Positions 11,324 through 22,398 of a stretch of DNA of 64,000 nt are shown piece by piece (positions within the stretch are counted from its first letter, which is position 1; every line of letters begins with the position of its first letter). The translations under genes and the position numbers were made by a program. The DNA is from Nothophaeocryptopus gaeumannii (taxonomy: Eukaryota > Ascomycota > Dothideomycetes > Mycosphaerellales > Mycosphaerellaceae), in contig JASISA010000036.1 in NCBI GenBank assembly GCA_031771865.1, positions 1,356,124 through 1,420,123 of the forward strand, read 5' to 3'. A model generated the notes under the pieces. That model was not told the origin of the DNA. It did no database searches and saw nothing but the letters and a program-made list of their open reading frames with translations.

Positions 11324-12727
11324 TGGAGAGTCAACGGTATCTGCATCGGCGACTACAACTCTGCGGAAGAAGTCAAGCTCGTCAAGCTAATCAAAGACGA
11401 TAAGTTCCTCCTAGATCCTTCCTGGCAAGAAGACTACGAGCCCGGCGAGATGCACGCGGAGGTCATCGACTATGCCAGTATCCTGGCTGCGGGAAGACGG
11501 CTTTTCAGGCTTCCGCGACCCTATAAAGCGTCGGAGAGGCTTCTCCACCGAGTAGGCCAACGACTAGCGACTGCGCGACTTCAACGCAAGGACCAAGGCG
11601 ACATTAACGTCGTTATCTGCTTTGTTAATAGTCTTACTCAAGAGGGGTTGAGTCTGCTAAACAGCATCTAAGCCGTTTGGCGTACAGAGAAAGTTACGAC
11701 TCGTTCATGAAATACATTCTAGCCCAAAATACTAGTAAGGAATATAGTACATTCGAGCAGATGCTTCACGATGACGATTCGGAATTCCCATACTAGGCAG
11801 AGCTGGAGTTCTAGGACTTGCTACAGCGTGATGAGATGCTATATGAATGGACTGCTAACTTAGGACGGGTTGCGAGAGACTTCTTAGATCGACAGAACTA
11901 TCGGACTTATAGAAGGCGTGAGCTATTTATCGAAGTCAGGATTGTTGAGGATGAAGATGCGAAGGCGAAGAATTCTGCGTGGATAAAGCGGAAGAATAGT
12001 ACGCCGGAGTTTGAAGGCTTCTCGCCGCTAAAGCGAAAGAAACAGTTTATAGGGAAAGAGGTGCTAGGCTAAGGCAGGGTAGATGCTACTCTCAACAGAC
12101 GCAGTTGGGACAGTACTGTACAGCGCCCAAAGAACGGAGGCTCGGACGAAGTGCTGCCTGAGGACGCCGAAGACATCGAAAGACTTCTTGACGCTGCTTC
12201 TGAGTGGGAAAGATCTGGGTTGTACAAGAACGATGGCTACTAGAAGGGCGACAGGATACTTCCTCATCGTACGGTGCAAAGCTGGGAACGACTGTACTTC
12301 ATACTCGTGCGGCCTATCTACCTCGCGCGAGAGCGGAAGAAGCTTGCGGCCTCGAACTCGAAGACTTTAACTAGGAAGACAGCTTAGGATCTAAACAGGT
12401 CTCGTCGATGAGATTTGGAAGCTCGCGTAACTACAACCTTGTACATCGAGGTGTATCTCGTTCCGGACATCAATTACAAGGTAAAGGACGAGCGTCGACA
12501 GACGAAGTGGAACAAGGACAAAGCCTTCGCACGGAAGATCCTGAGGGCTGCTGGTAGAGAGCGGTCCTTAACATCTGCTGGGAGTTGGGTACGGAAACCC
12601 CGCCACGTCGATGCCCTCCCACTCCATCACCTCCGTCGTCAGGTCAAAAGGAGTCGGCAGGAAATCTTCTGGTCCAGTCGAACATGGCATCTAGCCGTGT
12701 CCAGAAGCGTTGGCTAGCAACAAAAGC

Positions 12728-12758
12728 TGCCGAGAAAAGTGCTCCTTCTCTCGGCAGA
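12728..12758. repeat. 9-bp perfect inverted repeat (hairpin)
   Basis: CTGCCGAGA and TCTCGGCAG flank a spacer of about 13 bases inside the decayed gene. It could form a small stem. It sits in coding-derived sequence, so a terminator role is not supported. Confidence 0.45.
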
Positions 12759-13148
12759 GGAGGCATGACAGTAACAAGTATGCATGCTAGGATAAGTGCG
12801 GCTGGCTTGCCTTGAAGACGCCAGGTAGGTCAGAATGAAATTGAGCAAGACGAGGATGATGAAGAGGATGACGAAGCAGAAGGATTGGAAGGTCAGGCTG
12901 GGGATAACGGAACAGAGGTGGAAGATGAGGAAGAGGAAGACGACGAAGCAGAAGAGGACGAGGAGATACAAGATACCTGATGCAGAATCGCCAAGGCCCG
13001 GTAACATGCTTCTTGATTAGATCTTAACCTCGCACGAACAGAACGTGGTATCACTCAAATGACAAAGCGCTTGCAATGCATAATGCCCTCACAGATAACG
13101 CCGTCGCTAACATCGCGATCAATCTGAACCAATATGACTACGCTCCTG

Positions 13149-15300
13149 TCAACTTCCATCGCCCCAAGCATTCCTCTCTTCTTCAAAGAGAGGACTAGGT
13201 ACAGGCGAGCTCCCTTGACTGCCCTTACTTTTTCCCTTCTTGCTATTCGGATCCAACTTGGAGTATTGTCTTTCCTCCCACGGCTGGTCGTGGCCAGTCT
13301 CGTCTCGCCCAGGCTGCTTCGATACATCCGTCATCTCATCCTCGCCATCGCCGGCCGCGAACGGGTCAGATAGTGTATGATTTTCATCTGTAATCTTGTT
13401 CTCAGGACTGTCCGGATTGAAGCCTTGCCTCACTTCCTCAGCCTCGTCTTCATCAGGATATGTCTTGACGAAGTGCTTTTGCTCGATGCTATTCCAGCCT
13501 GGCCCGCCCTCTTTACGAGCACGCACCCGCGCTATCTGCTCGGCCTCATGGTCTTCAACCACGAGATCGACGAGCTGAGAGCTTCCAGACTTGCTCGATC
13601 CAGAGGATTCGTTTCGCACAAGGTTACCAACAACAGGAACTGATTTGAGTCGCTCTTTTCCTTTGGAAGTGAGTCCGTTGCTGTCGTTGCTCCCTCGCTT
13701 TGATGATTCCGTCTCAGGCCGGTTGTGCTGGTGCACTTCCTTCTTGATATCCGATATTTTCGACTTCCGACGTTGTTTTTGATCCTTGGTAGGTTGCAGA
13801 ATCCGGCGGTTGGTGGATTGGGAGATGATATTTGGGTCGACATGTAGTCTGTCTTCGCGCGAGGCGTAGTGTGTGTTGATTACAGGGTAGTTCCAGTCAC
13901 CAAACTCGAGGGCACGCGCATTCGTGTACAACCGCTCCTCTTCAGGCTCGAGCTCTGGCTCGTCCGGATCTATCGAGCCAGTGCCATAATTTCTGCTACC
14001 GCGGCTAGTGGATCTGTCATGACCACCGCTTGGGCTCATTGTCCGGGCATGGCTAGGTGCGTACTTCTGTAGCAGCGGCGCGCGTGATTCAGAAGGCGAT
14101 GGCACCCAGTACTTGCCCCGGCCGTTCCTTTCATATCGCATACCCTCGCGCATACGATTTCTCCTGCTTCGAGAGTCCTCATGCGCGACGACATTGTCGT
14201 TTGCATCGAAGTAACGGTACTCGTACTTCTTGCCACTGAACGTTTCTTTGCAATCTTCGATCAAGTCTCTGGGCCCGAAAGCATCCCGCAAGGCAAACCT
14301 AATAGGCATCCTGGCGTCGCTGATAGTCCGATCTGCATAGTCTTTCCAGCTGAAAGCGTACCAGTGCGCAATGGCGAAGAAAGGCATTTCAAAACAGATC
14401 AGAGCATCTTGGATGGCGGCGGCCAGGTTGTCCGCGGTGTATCCATTGCCCATGTTTGGGATCGCGCTCAAGAAGACCGCAATCGAGAGAAAGAAGCCCT
14501 GCCACCAAGAAGCGAAGATGATACCCTTGATACACAGAAACTTGGGCATGGGTCGGAAGGGCTGTAGATCTGCAGACATGCAGACCCAGAACAGAGCCAA
14601 ATCGTACAGACACCAGGCGATGCTGACATTGTAGATCAAGCTGGTCCAAAAGTATCCCGATGTCACTCCAATGATACCCTCTTTGAACGTGCCCGTGGCT
14701 TTGCATATGACTGTAGCTATCGCGAGCAATGGCTTCAGCCAAACGTATTGCAAGATGCCTCTCTTGATCTCCAGAAACGTGTGCGGGTCACTGATGTCCA
14801 CTTTTGAGAAGACGTGGTTCAGCGGCCATAGGTGTGACACGGGTGGTCGACCATGCATCATGATGATCAAGCTGCGCTCTCCGCCGAGAAAGTTGATCAG
14901 AAGCTGGAAGAAGGTATAGATGGTAAACGCTTCGTATACGTCGCGGAAAGGATCGATCCAGAAGGCGACTCTCAGCGAGATAAGTGAGGTCCACGAGGCA
15001 GCCGCAAAGATTGGGACCATAACGAGGATGCGAATGACATGGCGCTGGAGGAGCGGCTTGCGGTAGTTCTTCGACTGAAGGAAGATAGACCTATTTTCGC
15101 AAGACGTTAGCCCTCATGATATTCTCCCATAGACTCTGACAAGCATACAGTAGTGTTAGCAGCGTGGCCACCAAGGACGACACGCCTGCTACGATGAGCA
15201 CAGCTTTGTGAAAGCCGATACCCGTGCCGCCGCTCTTATTCTGCTCTCCTTTTGCCATCATCGTCGTCTGCATCTCTCCGCTCTCTTGCCAGGCAGCCAT
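13149..15300 (-). CDS. DUF300 / TMEM184 (organic solute transporter alpha-like) membrane protein
   Basis: Two exons: 15300-15149 and 15090-13149, intron 15148-15091 (58 bp, GTATGC..TAG with a GCTAAC branch site), giving 697 residues. The first exon holds an N-terminal helix (FHKAVLIVAGVSSLVATLLT) and splicing restores the family's SIFLQSKNYRKPLLQRHVIR link to the next helix. About seven membrane segments lie in residues 30-320, with MVPIFAAASWTSLISL, SLIYNVSIAWCLYDLALF and FEMPFFAIAHWYAF. The C-terminal half (about 350 residues) is hydrophilic, with Arg/Ser and acidic clusters. Family members sit in plasma or vacuolar membranes; yeast YKR051W is a relative of unknown role and human OSTalpha carries bile acids. 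The substrate here is unknown. Confidence 0.88.
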
Positions 15301-15756
15301 AGCTGCGGCGTGTATGTTGTGTTGTTCCAGCTGTTGTTGTTTCTACCGCTTCGAGTCGGTCGGGATGTCGGGGAGTATGGAGGAGGAGGAGGGGAGAGCT
15401 GTCTGTCAGTGCTGCAGATCTGAATGTGACACTCTTGAGCAGGTGGCCATGTAGGTAGACTTCCTGCATATGTACACAATTGAAGGGTCCAACAAGAAAC
15501 ACGCTCGTGACAGGCGAGATCATCATCTTGCAGTAGACTGACATCCGACTTTCGGGTCTGAGGCATTCATGCAGCATTGCCGCATCACGCTCTTCCCCTC
15601 CATCGACATCACCTCCAGTATACTATACAAACATTTGCACCATCTCGCCCCAGCCATACCGTCGAGCTCTCCGTATCAGAATACATTTCAAGACTACTGG
15701 ACTCGCACTCGCTACCCTAGTAAATGAGCCAAGCCTGGAGAAAGCTCCTCAATAAT
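15301..15756. other. Intergenic
   Basis: No gene seen. The region lies between the start of the DUF300 gene and the 3' end of the MFS gene, both on the minus strand. Confidence 0.5.
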
Positions 15757-17281
15757 CTAGTCTTCTGCCTCGGTCGAGCAATCCACACGCTCCCCGTTGG
15801 CCTCCTTATCATACCGCAGTCTCCGCCCAAAGATCGGACTTTCCGAATGGTAGGCCGCTGGTATGACGGTCACAGCACTGAGCAAGGCCAATGTCCATGA
15901 CATCCTTTTCCAGCCCGCTGCTTCTTGGACAAGGCCGCCCCAGATCGGCCCGCACGCTGCACCTGTTGAGTATGCAGCCCACCAGATCCCTTGAGCCTGC
16001 GCAATTGCGCCGCGATCTCCAAAGACACCAGGATGCTGCTTCTCATACGCCATCAGTAGATGGTTTACTTCGGCGCTAAAGACTTCGATCGTAGTCGCTA
16101 GGAAAAGCCCGAATAGAAACAGTAGCACGCATAGCAACACCTTTTGTGCCCTGCTGTCGTGATCGACGAACCGCAGACACACCAGCACTGGTATGCTGAG
16201 GCCGAAGCAAAGCGATGTGAGCAATCTTCCCCCGAATCGATCGGCGAATGCTCCCACGAGCGGGCACAGCAGAGTGGGCATGACCGCCGGTATGAAGACC
16301 AGCCCAGCAGCCTTCGCATCCCATCCAAACGTTTTCTTCACATAAATAGCCAAGCAGCCATCTAGGGACGTGTTAATGGTAGCCTGGGCAATGGTCACCC
16401 ACAGCGTGCAGAGCATTCGCGGAGATCGCACCAATCGCATCTTCGCAGTCCACTGACCAACGGATTGATCGCCGCTGGATGGAGTGCTGTCCTCCTCAAG
16501 GCTTGTTTGGACTCTACGTGGCTCGATGAGCAACAAGCGTAGTGCAGCGTCCAGGAGCAGGAGGCCGAGACAAACTCCCCATACTGCGTACTGACCTCCA
16601 TATTCGTAAACGACTCCGCCGGCCACAGGACCGAACAGCACGCCGAGGCTGAGGCTGAAGGTCAAGTATCCAATGTACTGACTGATCTTGTTCGGCTCCA
16701 CGAGATCAATGACGATGGACAGGCAGCTGACCCAGACCATGGAGGAAGATAGACCGAGGACGATAGCGCCGCTGATCCAGTATGCCAGAGACGTACCTTT
16801 CATCCACAGACCGATGCCTACCGCTTGCACAAGGAGTGCAGCTAGGAAGACCGGCCGACGGTGTCTACAATGATCCGAGACCCATCCGGCGAAAGCTGTG
16901 CCTCACATGTTAGCCATATTTTCCCACAAAATGCTGGAGATATAGGCTTACGCGCAATGACGACTATAGCTGCGCCAAGGATTCCTGGAATAAGAGCGAC
17001 CCATAACTGCACTGAAGAGGGTCAGTGAATGCGATAGAGGGCAAAATGTAGGCGAACAATACCGTCATTCTGCGGCACAACGGCCCGACTTGGAAGCACG
17101 AACGGCAGGACCGGCGCAAGGACCCCATATGCATAGATGTCCTGGATCCACGTCAGTCATGGCAGTCCAGACCCCACCAGGCGTTGACTCTTACCGAGAA
17201 GATGGCCAAGCAGCAAGCAACGACCACAAACCATCGGGATGCCCAAACCTTTTGACCGCGTAAAGATGGCTTGCGCTTCAT
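15757..17281 (-). CDS. MFS drug:H+ antiporter-type transporter (DHA1-like)
   Basis: Four exons: 17281-17195, 17141-17063, 17011-16952 and 16895-15757, with introns of 53, 51 and 56 bp, giving 454 residues. The frame is exact across all three junctions. The protein starts MKRKPSLRGQKVWASRW and has about twelve membrane helices with a central hydrophilic loop (EPRRVQTSLEEDSTPSSGD). MFS motif A appears after helix 2 as GWVSDHCRHRRP. The GxxxGPxxGG-type motif of helix 5 is present (LGVLFGPVAGGVV). The layout matches fungal exporters near vesicular amine transporters, often found with secondary metabolism, but no biosynthetic genes flank it. Substrate unknown. It probably resides in the plasma membrane. 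Confidence 0.88.
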
Positions 17282-18144
17282 TGCTGGGTTTGAGATTGAG
17301 ATTCTTGCCGTGGCGCAACATCAAGGTGGTGTCTTCGTGCTTGTGTCGGCAGACTGGGGATGTGTGAATGAAGATCTCGAAGTCGGTTGTGAGTGTTGAG
17401 GCTTGTTGGAGAAATTAGAAGACGTCGAAGTGGACAGAGAAAGTGATGTTGGTAATGTTGTTCACAACTTCATGGAGGTCACTTGCCTGTTCGGGTCAAA
17501 ATGTGGTGAGGACAAACTGAAGTCGCACACCATAGCTAATAATTAGGGGCACGTGGCTGGGCTTCTTTGCGCAGCGTCTCTTCACGCGACTGACTTCCAG
17601 GAACCTATATTCGCGACTGCAGGCTCTCTCTTCAGATGCAACTCACTTCGATATAATGGATCGGCCTGTGGAAGCATACAGTATCGCATGGCTAAGTGAG
17701 CGCTCAAAGGCGACAAGGTCTCCAATTCACTTTCGCTCCGCATGCCAAGACCGCTGTTGACCTTCTGCAAGCTATATGTGCTGCAGTGCGTAACAGAACC
17801 TGTCAGAGGTGGTGGCGATGCAACGATCGAAGGCTCTTGAAAAGGTCGTTACAGGTTGCTTCCCTTCAACATCGAGGAGTTTAGGAATATCTGGAGCGCG
17901 CTTCTGGAAGCGTTGACTGGTCTAGGTTGCGAGTACAGAAGTTCCTGAGTTCTGCAGGAAGCTCACTTGCAACGCGCGAGAGGGTGCGCCCATGCCGTTC
18001 AGAGCGGCTGCGTGCCGATGAGATAGGCGGCGACAAGATTCTCTGCACCCCTTGGACTGCTTATTGACCTCTCTTGCCATCTTTGGAAGGATGTAACAGC
18101 TTCAACACTTTGCTGCTTGACCGCAACATCAATGATGATTCCAC
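17282..18144. other. Intergenic
   Basis: No gene seen in about 860 bp between the MFS start and the lipase 3' end. Confidence 0.5.
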
Positions 18145-19196
18145 TCAGAGCTTCACTCCCGGTACGCTACCGATGACCTCCGTAAAGACCGAAGGTAGTT
18201 CTCGTCCCGCGCCGAGCTCTGACAGGCCTTCTGTTAAAGCCTTGACAACATTCGGGAACGGGGCACAAGATGCCAGAGTGGGTGCGCCTCCGCTTAGCAC
18301 GTTCCTCACGATAGCCTGGATATTTGGGTCGTACGGCATGCCAAGATGGCCAACAGGATCATCGGGACAGAGCTGCTGGATGAAGAAATTGACCACGCCG
18401 GGCTCGTAGAAAAATGCAGTCTCTGGGGGTGTAACAATTTCATCGTGGGTGGTGGCAATTACGGTGTATCGAATACCCGGTTGAGCGATTGGACCCGCGG
18501 TCAATGCAGTGACCGCTGGTCCCCCGATTCCCAAGTCGTCGCCGGCAGCGAAAGTAATGCCGCGGAGGACCCCTCCGACGAATCTCCTCGATGTCTCTCC
18601 GAGGAGATATGCGAGGTAGTATATCCCATCCAACGTGGTGCCGTGGGTTGGAGGAGAGAGCGCGATGACATTGTTGATGTAAGGCACCAAGTATGGGTGG
18701 AATTTGGGGACGTAAAGAGTCAAGAGAGCTCCTTCAGAGTGTCCAACAAAATCCACTTTTGGTGCTCCTGTTGTTGCTATGACCTGCCACACGAAATCTG
18801 CTAGCTCTTTCGACGAGTCGTCGACCGATCCTACGCCGCCGAGCAAAGGAGACAAAGTCGCTCCGTAGGTGATTGAGAAGGTGCTGTCCAGACTCATCAG
18901 CCAGATACGGCCAGAATGCGCGCTCATCGACCTACCAGAAGCCTTGTTCTTGAAGTTGTTCCTCGATCCTGTCGAGGCCCATTTCGTAATTCGATAACAA
19001 TGAGTGGAACAGAACGACCTGTATATTCCCTAATCAGCAGGCTGATGACGATGTCGTATGGCGTACTTACAGGATATGGGTGGCTGATGCTCCGGCACGA
19101 GAAGTCATTGTGAACTGATACCTCCTTTTGCGTTGCGGCCGTATGTCCACATGGAAGAACCAGACCAAGAGTCAAGATGATGAAGCATATCAGCAT
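18145..19196 (-). CDS. Secreted lipase / alpha-beta hydrolase
   Basis: Three exons: 19196-19071, 19018-18936 and 18883-18145, with 52-bp introns at 19070-19019 and 18935-18884, giving 315 residues. The first exon encodes a signal peptide (MLICFIILTLGLVLPCGHTA). Splicing yields HPYPVVLFHSLLSNYEMGLD, the N-terminal strand and oxyanion region of class 2 lipases, although the usual HG there is HS. The nucleophile elbow is FVGHSEGALL (Ser about residue 119). A conserved ALSPPTHGTT stretch follows, an acid is likely in the TTHDEIVTPPETA loop, and the His is probably in PVGHLGMPYD. The enzyme should cleave esters outside the cell. Lipid chain preference cannot be read from the sequence. Confidence 0.85.
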
Positions 19197-20370
19197 GCTT
19201 TAGATCATTTGTTTCGGATGCTATTCTTGCTTGGTACAATGCTTTCTAGTGTTTGCACACGCGCGAAGGATTCTATGCGGACAGAGCAGTCCATTGGGAT
19301 GCATGTGAGAGCTGTACCGTACTGCGGACGCTGCCTGGGAAGTTGGCGGTGGACGTCTCCGTACTGGCGTGCTGTGCCTTTTTTGAAATTAAACGTCCAG
19401 CATCTTGAAGCTTAAGATGTGATAACCCTTGGATGATCTATCGGAACCGCCTGATGAAAGTGGTTCGTATCTGCCTCGTATCTCCAAAGAGATCTGGGCC
19501 GGAGTGGCATGGCTTTTTGAATCTCGTGGAGACATCGTCTCGACAATAATATAACTGGGCTTGAAGCTGACGACGAAAGCAGCAAGGATGTATAGGCATG
19601 TTCCTCGGCTGTGGGCTCAGAGGAGGTTCAAAGGAAGTAATATCGACGAGGGTGGATGGCAGAAGAAGGATGTGGTAACGTTATTAGCGGGAGAGAGGTC
19701 GAGGTGGACGTCGGATGATGTGTGCGCCGTTGGTCTTGGCATCACCTCCTGCCTCTCTCACTTGGATGATTCTCGCCTTCCTCTACCCGACAAGCAATTG
19801 CTCGCCCCTGCCTTGACATCTACACATTCCTTTGGAATGACATGGGACGCGCAGGTACCAGCATCATGCAGTTCAAAGCACGCTGCGGCGTCCAACAGGC
19901 CCGCCAGGAAGGTACCCAGCCGAGGACCAGAGACCCGCAATACACTGGCGGCGATGGAAATCCGCACCCGCCAGTGATGGAATGCCATCTTTCCCCCCAG
20001 ACTTGAAGTGGCGGAGCTTTCCAGGTTACACATATGCTATCGTGAGGCACGCTACTAGTTAATAAGCATGACTTTCACGAGGGCACATGCAAGATTCATC
20101 AGCAAATTGAAAATCCTGAAGGATCAACAACCTTCTCGACAAGCTACTGTACGGAGGATCGCGAGTGATGGGGAAAAGTGCGGCCGGTTTCGACCGCTTT
20201 CTGCGCCCGTTTCGACCGCGATTTTCCTGTAGTAATGCTGCGAGACGCAAAACGCACGCGCAACTTCGAGTCCCACCTCTTTCTCCGCCGAATCTTGACC
20301 CCCCCCCTCCACCTATGCCATCCTCTCACGGCGGCAACGCAGGCTATATAGCACCACATCGCGCACAGCC
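19197..20370. other. Gene-poor left flank of the accessory island
   Basis: No supportable gene. From 20188 to 20222 it holds two copies of GTTTCGACCGC about 13 bases apart. A C8 run (about 20299-20307) and a TATATA-like box (about 20343-20349) lie just 5' of the DUF3435 start and look like its former promoter. Confidence 0.5.
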
Positions 20371-21300
20371 ATGGCTCCAGCGTCTCGTGCAAGCGTTCGT
20401 GATGGCTCCCCGGCCGCGCCGCCCACCGAAAAGGCCAGGAAAGAGACCGCTTACGCGACAGCGTTTCTCGAAGATGCGTCGATCACACCGCAGATCCACC
20501 TCGCCCGTAGCACAAGAAAAGCCGCGTTATCGGCGTGGAGATCATGGGTCAGGGTAACAATGTGGATATCGCTCATTTGATCAGGACATCCCACTTACAG
20601 ATCATAGATTCTGCGAAGCTCCTGGGATCCAGCTTTCGTCACGCCCCGAAGCCCTATCTAAAGTAAGCGTGCAGGACCTTCGCAAGTTCCTGCACTGGCA
20701 CCTTAACCACTCGGAGATCACGAAACTCGGCACTCTCTATGTCTTCGCCCGAAAGTTCAGACAGGCGTATAAGATCCAGACCGGACAGGTGTTGGACACG
20801 AAGCTGATTTCGGAGATGAAACACGTGCGCCTCCCTCGATAGTATGTTCGCACGGGCTGACTGTTGACAGTATATCGAGAACACGCTACGAACGGAGTTC
20901 GATCTGCAGGAAGATCGATCCGACAAGCCCGTACTCAACGTCGATGACCTTCTGGCGACCTTGCATGTCCACTGGGTTCAGTGTCAGGAGGTGGTACGCA
21001 GCTGAGCGTCAACGGGTACAGCTCTCTCTAATACTCTTGCTCATCGTGTATGCCTCTGCGCGGCCTTCGGCGGTCGTGGACTGCGAGGGCAAAATGCTCC
21101 CTGCTGATCTCGACGAGGATGAGCTGAACTTCCGGGACAGTTTACCTCTTTCGAGACCGCTGGGACTGCTTGAAGTATAAGGATATCCAGATATTCAAGG
21201 TCAAGGGACAGTCTCAAGACGACCACGTCTTGCTCATGATTGTTACCCTTAGGCTTATGAAAGGCCAGCGCAACAAGTCTCTTGCGTAGGTGTGTTCTCC
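20371..21300 (+). pseudogene. Broken DUF3435 tyrosine-recombinase-like gene (Starship captain family)
   Basis: The start MAPASRASVRDGSPAAP is followed by the RSTRKAALSAWRSW helix typical of DUF3435 N-termini, then VQDLRKFLHWHLNHSEITKL, TLYVFARKFRQAY, DKPVLNVDDLLATLHVHWV, ERQRVQLSLILLLIVYASAR with PSAVVD, and VTLRLMKGQRNKSLA. These blocks come in family order, but in more than one frame: an intron-like gap (20866-20872 region to TTGACAG at about 20867) is plausible, and frameshifts occur near 21000 and 21150. The Arg of the first catalytic box is present (ASARPSA). The second box and the Tyr are not recognisable downstream, so the gene is inactive. Established knowledge: DUF3435 proteins are the captains that mobilise fungal Starships, though many solitary copies exist. 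Confidence 0.65.
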
Positions 21301-22398
21301 CCATAAGCTTGCTGGACATGAATCGAGACATTGCTTAGAAGAAGCAAATCAGCCTATCAAACAATCGCCTTCTTGAGAACAGCTTTATTCTCGTACTGCT
21401 CTCCTTCGGCATTGCCAGCAACTAGCACTAGCGGGGTACAGAGCAGAGTGATGCTACGGCCATCAAGAGCCTCCGGAGTGTGCTCGAGATCTCGCTTGTG
21501 CAGAGGATGAACTTCAAAGACATCTGATGTAACGTCCGTCCCTACGTCACGGGACGCCCGCCGTGCCGGGACACGAACATCTATTTTCTAAGGTATTTCG
21601 CCATGGCCTCAATTTCAGATCTCGATCTTGGTTGACCTTCGTTCTTCGCCTCTTTGCGCAATACGTCCACTTCCCCTTATGCCAAATGACCGACCCTAAG
21701 TCCAGATATCTAAGTTCAACGTCAGCGGCCAATTTTGTGTCAAAGACTCAATACACGCTGTAGCACGCTCATGGGTCTGCAAGGGCTACAACATAAGACC
21801 TAGGAACAGCCAGAGCCGCGAGCTACCATCTACAATAAAGTTTGAGATCAAAGTAGGCAATGCTAACGCCGTTGCAAGGGTAAGAAGGTAAACAACTAGT
21901 ATCTGCGATAGGCGAAGCTCGGATAGCTCGGGTAGCGGAACGCTTATTCTAGCCGGCTCCGGAGAGTGTGCGCCAGAATGACGTAACTGTGAAGCGCTCG
22001 ATGCGCAGCGACTAGATGCTTCTAGTCTGATGTGATCCACGCCGCACCGAGTAGGTAACAGGCCTTGCTTCAACATGAATCGTCGTTCCACATAGCCCTC
22101 AACTTTCACGGCTCTACGTACTCGCAACTGTAAACATAGAGCGCAGCAGCTGCCGACTCATGAAATACGTTTAGCCAATACGGCTGTTGCGTTAATGAGC
22201 TGCTGTGCTACAACGCAAGCACGCAGGCTTGACGCCGCGGGAGTATAACCGAGCGAGATGCGAGATGCGAGAGGCTGAGCTGCTGAGCTGTAGGCTAACA
22301 GCGTCGTGTGCTGATAATCGAGAGACAGATCCTCGGCCCGATAGTATTCATGACAATACGTATGCTGCTGAGCAATTAGCCTGCTACTACTCGCCGCA
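21301..22398. other. Decayed sequence between DUF3435 relic and NLR
   Basis: All frames hold frequent stops, many of them TAG or TAA. Weak traces such as NSFILVLLSFGIA near 21374-21415 may be the continuing recombinase. A short GAGATGC and GAGCTGCT direct-repeat patch lies at 22253-22290. The NLR promoter should lie in its 3' part. Confidence 0.4.

Larger units (their letters stand above)
10353..12978 (+). pseudogene. Decayed multi-segment gene of unknown family, RIP-like stops
   Basis: Successive plus-strand open segments (10353-10928, 10909-11274, 11315-11671, 11700-12072, 12083-12400, 12415-12600, 12585-12978) read like one long protein broken by frameshifts and nonsense codons. Many stops sit where CAG or CAA would fit: TAG after EFPY and again after AELEF near 11795-11815, and TAA after KEVLG at 12070-12072. 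That is CpA-to-TpA change, as in RIP. Two early segments share a motif of the form FC-S-PI(D/N)IDI-C-N (near 10398-10480 and 10960-11020), suggesting an old internal duplication. The last frame ends in an acidic tail (EEEEDDEAEEDEE) closing at TGA 12976-12978. I recognise no domain. Confidence 0.55.

Noticed and set aside
12728..12758. Hairpin as a transcription terminator
   Set aside because: It lies within coding-derived sequence of a dead gene in a eukaryote and has no T run after it.
19561..19977. 138-codon plus-strand frame
   Set aside because: No family features, and an overlapping minus-strand frame of similar length; nothing supports expression.
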